DNA of 8,280 nucleotides from Gammaproteobacteria bacterium (GTDB taxonomy: Bacteria; Pseudomonadota; Gammaproteobacteria; HK1): the NCBI GenBank assembly GCA_022822245.1, contig JAJECB010000227.1, forward strand, positions 1 through 8,280, read 5' to 3'. The notes below the pieces were generated by a model that had not been told where the DNA came from, did no database searches, and saw only the letters and a list, made by a program, of their open reading frames with translations. The translations under genes and the position numbers were made by a program. Within the stretch, counting starts at the first letter, position 1. Each line of letters opens with the position of its first letter. This document shows positions 4,650-8,280 of this stretch, piece by piece.

Positions 4650-6197
4650 TCAGGACTTGAGCCAGACGTTCTTGAACTGGAGGTTCGAGCCGTTCGGGTG
4701 CACCAGAGCGTCGAGCCCGCCCACGTTCTGGCGCGCCGCCACCGTTCCGTTCCGGAACCAGAGCACCACGTCGAGGGCTTCGTCCTGCACCCGCTTCTGG
4801 ACCGCCTTGTAGATCTCGGCCCGTTCGATCGGGTCGACGACCCGCCGGGCCGCCTCCGTCAGCTCGTCGACCTTCGGGTCCTTGATGTTGCGGTAGTTGA
4901 ACGCGCCGGTCGAGTGCCACAGCGAGTAGTAGAGGAAGTCGGGCTCCCACAGGGTGAAGAAGTTCATCATCGTGACCTGGTAGTCGCGATCGATCCAGCA
5001 CTGGCTCAGCCAGTCCGACCAGGTGAGCTGCTGCACCGAAGCCTTGACGCCGCCCTGGCGGAACCACTCGACGAGGATCTGGGTCGCCTCGACGTGCCAT
5101 GGATAGTTGGTGGTGGTCTTGAAGACGAACTCGAGCTCGCCCGGGCCGAATCCCGCCTCCGCGAGCAGCGCCTTGGCCGCGTCGTAGTCCTGGGCGCGCG
5201 GGGTGAGGGCGTCGTTGAAGGAAGGCGAGGTGGGAAAGCTCGGCGACGCGGTGACCACTCCCTGGCCCCAGAGCGCCCCCTGCACCAGGGTCTCCTTGTC
5301 GACCATGAGGTCGAGGGCCTTGCGGACCCGCGCGTCGTTGAAGGGCTCGACCGCGTGGTTGAAGTTGAGGAACGCCCAGGAGAGCGGGAACCAGGTGAGC
5401 ACCTGGAGGTCGGGGTCCTGCTTGAGCGCGTCGACCCGGTCGAGGGGGATGTCGTTGATGAGGTGCATCTCGCCGGTCTGAATGCCGGTCAGGCGCACCG
5501 TCGGCTCGGTCACCTCGCGGCTGAGCACCCCGTCAAGATGGGGCGCGCCGTCCCAGTAGTCGTCGAAGCGAACGAACTCGACCTCGTTTCCGAATTCCCG
5601 GCGCACGAACCTGAACGGGCCGGCGCCGGTGGGGGTCGTGCCCTGGATGTCGCCCGAGCCATCGGGGATGATGACCCCCGCGCCGTTTTCGGCGAGGCGG
5701 CTGAGGAACGGCGCGTTCACCTGGCTCATCCGGATGACGACGGTGAGATCGTCCGGCGTCTCGATGGCCGCCACGTCGTTGAACACCTCGAAGTTGACCG
5801 CGCCCGTCGCGGGGTCCTTCACCCGCTCGAAGGAGTACTTGACGTCCGCCGAGGTCATCGGAGAACCATCGTGGAACTTGACCCCCGGGCGGAGATGGAA
5901 CGTGTAGGTGAGTCCGTCGGGGGATTCCTCGAATCGCTCCGCGAGGCTCGGGATCACCGTGAAGTTCTCGTCGACGGTGACGATGGCGTCGTGGATGTTC
6001 TGGAGGAGCCGGCCGGTGGAGGCGGTGCCGGTCTTGTGCATGTCGAGGTTCTGGGTCGTCTCCGAGTGTCCCCAGATGAGAGTGCCGCCGCGCACCGGCT
6101 CGTCGGCCGCGTGCGCGGCGATGGAATGGAGCCCGGGGCCGAGCACCGCACCGCCCATCAGGGCGCCCGAATTGCGGAGAAACTCTCTTCGCTTCAT
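4650..6197 (-). CDS. Tat-exported family 5 extracellular solute-binding protein (Dpp/Opp-type receptor)
   Basis: This 515-residue protein is the periplasmic receptor of the ABC importer. It begins with a twin-arginine-type signal, MKRREFLRNSGALMGGAVLG, followed by a likely cut after AHA (residue 30). The mature part shows the SBP_bac_5 pattern: GGTLIWG (37-43), the helix LLQNIHDAIVTVD (64-76), PSLAERFEESPDGLTYTFHL (83-102), then RPGVKFHDGSPMTSADVKYS (103-122). A TGAGPFRF segment and the partial repeat of the fold (DARVRKALDLMVDK) come later. The length fits the family. There is no lipobox cysteine, so the protein is soluble in the periplasm. ATG 6197 has a modest GAGG upstream and gives a complete Tat motif. 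It is the first gene of the minus-strand unit and diverges from the ATPase genes. The ligand cannot be told from sequence; small peptides, hydantoins or oxoproline are suggested by hyuBA. Confidence 0.94.
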   Translation of the reverse strand: MKRREFLRNSGALMGGAVLGPGLHSIAAHAADEPVRGGTLIWGHSETTQNLDMHKTGTASTGRLLQNIHDAIVTVDENFTVIPSLAERFEESPDGLTYTFHLRPGVKFHDGSPMTSADVKYSFERVKDPATGAVNFEVFNDVAAIETPDDLTVVIRMSQVNAPFLSRLAENGAGVIIPDGSGDIQGTTPTGAGPFRFVRREFGNEVEFVRFDDYWDGAPHLDGVLSREVTEPTVRLTGIQTGEMHLINDIPLDRVDALKQDPDLQVLTWFPLSWAFLNFNHAVEPFNDARVRKALDLMVDKETLVQGALWGQGVVTASPSFPTSPSFNDALTPRAQDYDAAKALLAEAGFGPGELEFVFKTTTNYPWHVEATQILVEWFRQGGVKASVQQLTWSDWLSQCWIDRDYQVTMMNFFTLWEPDFLYYSLWHSTGAFNYRNIKDPKVDELTEAARRVVDPIERAEIYKAVQKRVQDEALDVVLWFRNGTVAARQNVGGLDALVHPNGSNLQFKNVWLKS

Positions 6198-6299
6198 GGT
6201 TTCCGTCCTCGTTGCTTGAGATGGATCGCTCGACGGCCGATATTAGACGACTCGCGAGCCGCCGTCCTCCCGGCACTTCGGTCCGCCGCGGATCGGCCG
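6198..6299. promoter_or_regulatory. Divergent promoter region between the binding-protein and ATPase genes
   Basis: Transcription must leave this 102-base gap both ways. On the minus strand TAATAT (6240-6245) is a possible -10 box 43 bases before the binding-protein ATG, but no clear -35 box is seen. On the plus strand TTGAGA (6216-6221, five of six to consensus) and GATATT (6238-6243) are 16 bases apart. The two candidates overlap, so one regulator could control both units. Symmetric sites in the gap are listed separately. Confidence 0.35.
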
Positions 6300-6300
6300 T
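6233..6300. repeat. Paired ACGGCCGAT sites flanking a CTCGCGAG palindrome in the divergent promoter
   Basis: ACGGCCGAT (6233-6241) and its exact inverse ATCGGCCGT (6292-6300) are 59 bases apart, centre to centre. The palindrome CTCGCGAG (6251-6258) lies between them. The left copy overlaps both candidate -10 boxes and the right copy ends at the putative ATPase start codon. Such spacing suits a looping or cooperative repressor. In DNA this GC-rich, CG palindromes are common, so chance is possible. Confidence 0.3.
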
Positions 6301-7439
6301 TGCCGGCACCAGGCGGCGTTGCGATCGGGCGCGTCCTCGACACGGGCGCGCGGGACACCCGGAGGGCCGCCGTCACGACGAACCGTTCGAAACCGCCGCC
6401 TTCGCCGCCATCCGGGCCGGAGGCGGACGCCGCGATCCTCCGCGTCGAGAACCTGCGCGTGCGCTTCCACGTGCCCGATGGAGTGGTCCGGGCCGTCAAC
6501 GGCGTCTCGTTCGACGTCCGCCGTGGCGAGACCCTCGCCGTCGTGGGCGAGTCGGGGAGCGGCAAGAGCGTCACCGCCCTCTCGATCCTCGGTCTGCTGC
6601 CCGCGCCGCCGGCGCGGGTCGAGTCGGGACGGATCCGGTTCGGCGAGCGCGATCTCCTCACCCTGCCCGAGTCGGCGATGCGTGACGTCCGCGGCAATTC
6701 CATCTCCATGATCTTCCAGGAGCCGATGACGTCCCTCGACCCGCTGATGACGGTCGGGCGCCAGATCGCGGAGTCGATCGAGATCCACCAGGGCCTCCCG
6801 CGGTCCGACGCGCTCGCGGCGGCGGTCGAGGCGCTCGCCCGCGTGCGGGTGCCCGAGCCCGCCCGGCGCGCACGGCAATATCCCTTTCAGCTCTCGGGCG
6901 GCCTTCGCCAGCGGGTGATGATCGCGATGGCGATGGCCTGCAATCCGCGCCTTCTCATCGCAGACGAGCCGACCACCGCCCTCGACGTCACCGTCCAGGC
7001 CCAGATCCTCAACCTGATGGACGAGCTCAAGGAGGGCACCGGGGCCTCGATCATCCTCATCACCCACGATCTCGGGGTGGTCGCGGAGATGGCGCAACGG
7101 GTCGTCGTGATGTACGCGGGACAGGTGGTCGAGCAGGGCAGGGTGCACGCGCTCTTCGAGCATCCCCTGCACCCGTACACGCTCGGGCTCCTCGGCTCGG
7201 TGCCGCGGCTCTACTCCTCCCTCGCGACGGAGCCGGGCGACGACGGGGAAGACCTGCGGGAGATCCCGGGGATCGTTCCGTCGATGCGCGAGGCGAGCGC
7301 GGGGTGCGCGTTCGCACCGCGCTGCCCGCTCGCCACGGAACGTTGCCGGCGCGAGGCGCCGCCATTGGAACTGAAGCGCCCCGGGCAGGCCGCGGCCTGC
7401 TGGGAGAGCGGGCGCCTCGAGATGGAACATGCCGCCTGA
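6300..7439 (+). CDS. ABC importer ATPase, DppD/OppD type
   Basis: This cytoplasmic ATPase would power the importer with its DppF-like partner. All key motifs are present (numbering from TTG 6300, 379 residues): Walker A GESGSGKS (83-90), Q-loop glutamine 139 in [11 protein letters not shown], signature LSGGLRQR (198-205), Walker B LLIADEP (218-224) and switch histidine 256 in ITHD. The C-terminal oligopeptide-transporter domain carries the cysteine-rich pattern [14 protein letters not shown] (336-349) plus a later AACW. The start is uncertain. No ATG or GTG precedes the domain in frame nearby, and TTG 6300 is the nearest standard start before it. The frame is open far upstream, antisense to other genes. 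The first 45 or so residues, proline-rich from 31 to 40, precede the ABC domain at ILRVENLRV. The weak start may mean low or coupled translation. Confidence 0.88.
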   Translation: MPAPGGVAIGRVLDTGARDTRRAAVTTNRSKPPPSPPSGPEADAAILRVENLRVRFHVPDGVVRAVNGVSFDVRRGETLAVVGESGSGKSVTALSILGLLPAPPARVESGRIRFGERDLLTLPESAMRDVRGNSISMIFQEPMTSLDPLMTVGRQIAESIEIHQGLPRSDALAAAVEALARVRVPEPARRARQYPFQLSGGLRQRVMIAMAMACNPRLLIADEPTTALDVTVQAQILNLMDELKEGTGASIILITHDLGVVAEMAQRVVVMYAGQVVEQGRVHALFEHPLHPYTLGLLGSVPRLYSSLATEPGDDGEDLREIPGIVPSMREASAGCAFAPRCPLATERCRREAPPLELKRPGQAAACWESGRLEMEHAA

Positions 7440-7545
7440 GCCCCCACGGCGGCGAGCCACCCCGCGGTCGCGGAAGGACGTGTGCCTCTCCATCCAGCGC
7501 GTCCCATGATGCATCGCGATCGCACCGACCAACGACCAATGAGTC
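7440..7545 (+). other. Gap between the two ATPase genes
   Basis: This 106-base spacer holds no terminator-like hairpin. It is longer than usual for dppD-dppF pairs, which often overlap. The sequence just before the DppF-like ATG (CGACCAATGAGTC) lacks a purine-rich ribosome binding site. An in-frame TGA at 7540-7542 shows that translation of the next gene cannot start earlier. Confidence 0.5.
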
Positions 7546-8280
7546 ATGGAAGTTCCAGGTAAGGCGGGCGGAGCCGGCGCCGGTCCCGGCAACGGCAACG
7601 GTCCCGGCCCGGCGCCGGTTCTGGAGGTCACCGATCTCGACAAGCGCTTTCCGGTCCGGGCGGGGCTCTTCGGACGCGGGGCGGGCTGGATCACGGCGGT
7701 CAACGGGGTCAGCTTCGACGTTCGGGCGGGGGAGACGCTCGGGGTGGTGGGCGAGAGCGGTTGCGGCAAGACGACGCTCGGCAAGACGGTGATGCGACTT
7801 CTCCGGCCCGACGGCGGGCGGATCGTCCTGCACGGGCGCGACATCACCACGGCGAGCGATGCGGAGCTCCGCGAGGGCCGCCGCGACATCCAGATGGTGT
7901 TCCAGGACCCCTTCTCGTCGCTCAATCCACGCCTTGCCTGCCGCCGGATCGTGGCCGAGCCACTCGAGATCCACGGCGTCGCGACCGGGAGGGAGAAGGA
8001 GGACCGGGTGGCGGAGATGTTCGAGCGCACCGGTCTTCGCCCGGAGCACCGCGACCGCTATCCGCACCAGCTCTCCGGCGGGCAGCGCCAACGGCTCGGG
8101 ATCGCGCGGGCGCTCGCGCTCGAGCCTTCGATCATCGTCGCGGACGAGCCGGTCTCCGCCCTCGACGTCTCGGTGCAGGCCCAGGTGCTGAACCTGTTGC
8201 GGTCGCTTCAGCGGGGCTCGCGCCTCGCCTATCTCTTCATCTCGCACGATCTCGCGGTGGTCGAGCACATCGCGCACCGT
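7546..8280 (+). CDS. ABC importer ATPase, DppF/OppF type, cut by window edge
   Basis: This is the second ATPase of the importer; 245 residues are visible, and about 80 or more should follow beyond the right edge. Motifs are complete for the nucleotide-binding core: Walker A GESGCGKT (69-76), Q-loop glutamine 120 in VFQDPFSSLNP, signature LSGGQRQR (176-183), Walker B IIVADEP (196-202) and switch histidine 234 in ISHD. The C-terminal oligopeptide-transporter domain is not in the window. ATG 7546 is well supported because TGA (7540-7542) closes the frame just upstream, although no Shine-Dalgarno is apparent. Residues 6-24 are a glycine-, asparagine- and proline-rich tail before the domain (VLEVTDLDKRFPV), probably disordered. 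The gene follows the DppD-like gene on the same strand and is most likely in the same transcript. Confidence 0.92.
   Translation, partial: MEVPGKAGGAGAGPGNGNGPGPAPVLEVTDLDKRFPVRAGLFGRGAGWITAVNGVSFDVRAGETLGVVGESGCGKTTLGKTVMRLLRPDGGRIVLHGRDITTASDAELREGRRDIQMVFQDPFSSLNPRLACRRIVAEPLEIHGVATGREKEDRVAEMFERTGLRPEHRDRYPHQLSGGQRQRLGIARALALEPSIIVADEPVSALDVSVQAQVLNLLRSLQRGSRLAYLFISHDLAVVEHIAHR

Noticed and set aside
3816..6299. Long open plus-strand frame running into the DppD-like gene
   Set aside because: Same-frame openness antisense to the binding protein and the DppB-like permease comes from high GC. The low-complexity acidic and basic translation shows no domain, so a giant fusion protein is not credible.
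7507..7563. Short ORF between the ATPase genes that could be a leader peptide (MMHRDRTDQRPMSHGSSR)
   Set aside because: It has no ribosome binding site and no attenuator-like structure follows. Its overlap with the DppF-like start seems fortuitous, though translational coupling cannot be excluded.
1..8280. CRISPR array, rRNA genes, insertion sequence or defence system
   Set aside because: I see no regularly spaced repeats, no rRNA-like sequence, no transposase reading frame and no defence-related motifs. The only mobile-element gene is the integrase, and any cargo would lie outside the window to the left.

Overview
The window is GC-rich DNA with the codon bias of a high-GC Pseudomonadota, most likely an alphaproteobacterium. 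I infer this from composition, the arm-domain (DUF4102-type) integrase, the Tat-type export signal and the Dpp/Opp transporter linked to hydantoinase genes. No taxonomic marker gene is present. Two unlike pieces of DNA meet near position 820-826.

Left part (1-~822): the edge of an integrated element. A tyrosine recombinase gene runs off the left edge on the minus strand. It is preceded by about 390 bases without a convincing gene. That stretch is poorer in GC (31 of 60 bases in 721-780, against 52 of 60 in 901-960 inside hyuB). It is packed with small repeats: a 15-bp palindrome just upstream of the integrase ribosome binding site, a pair of 18-bp inverted sites, and four copies of GYAAGCG within 48 bases. 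These look like recombinase or regulator sites. One tiny ORF with a good ribosome binding site lies among them.

Junction (~820-826): a hydantoinase A (hyuA) reading frame starts at 900 on the minus strand and overlaps the hyuB stop codon. It reads 26 codons to the ATPase phosphate-binding motif VDVGGT and then stops at once, where the foreign DNA begins. The simplest reading is that the element inserted into hyuA inside this conserved motif.

Right part (~826-8280): a transport and catabolism locus. On the minus strand, in transcription order, are a Tat-exported family 5 solute-binding protein, two Dpp/Opp-type permeases, hyuB and the cut hyuA. A perfect 13-bp stem-loop separates the binding-protein gene from the permeases. 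On the plus strand, diverging from a shared promoter region near 6198-6299, are the two ATPase genes (DppD-like, then DppF-like, the latter cut by the right edge). Together these would encode a complete ABC importer: periplasmic receptor, two membrane subunits and two ATPases. It would bring in a small peptide, hydantoin, oxoproline or similar amide for ATP-dependent ring opening by HyuA/HyuB. With hyuA broken, uptake may persist without the enzyme, unless another copy exists or the element excises.
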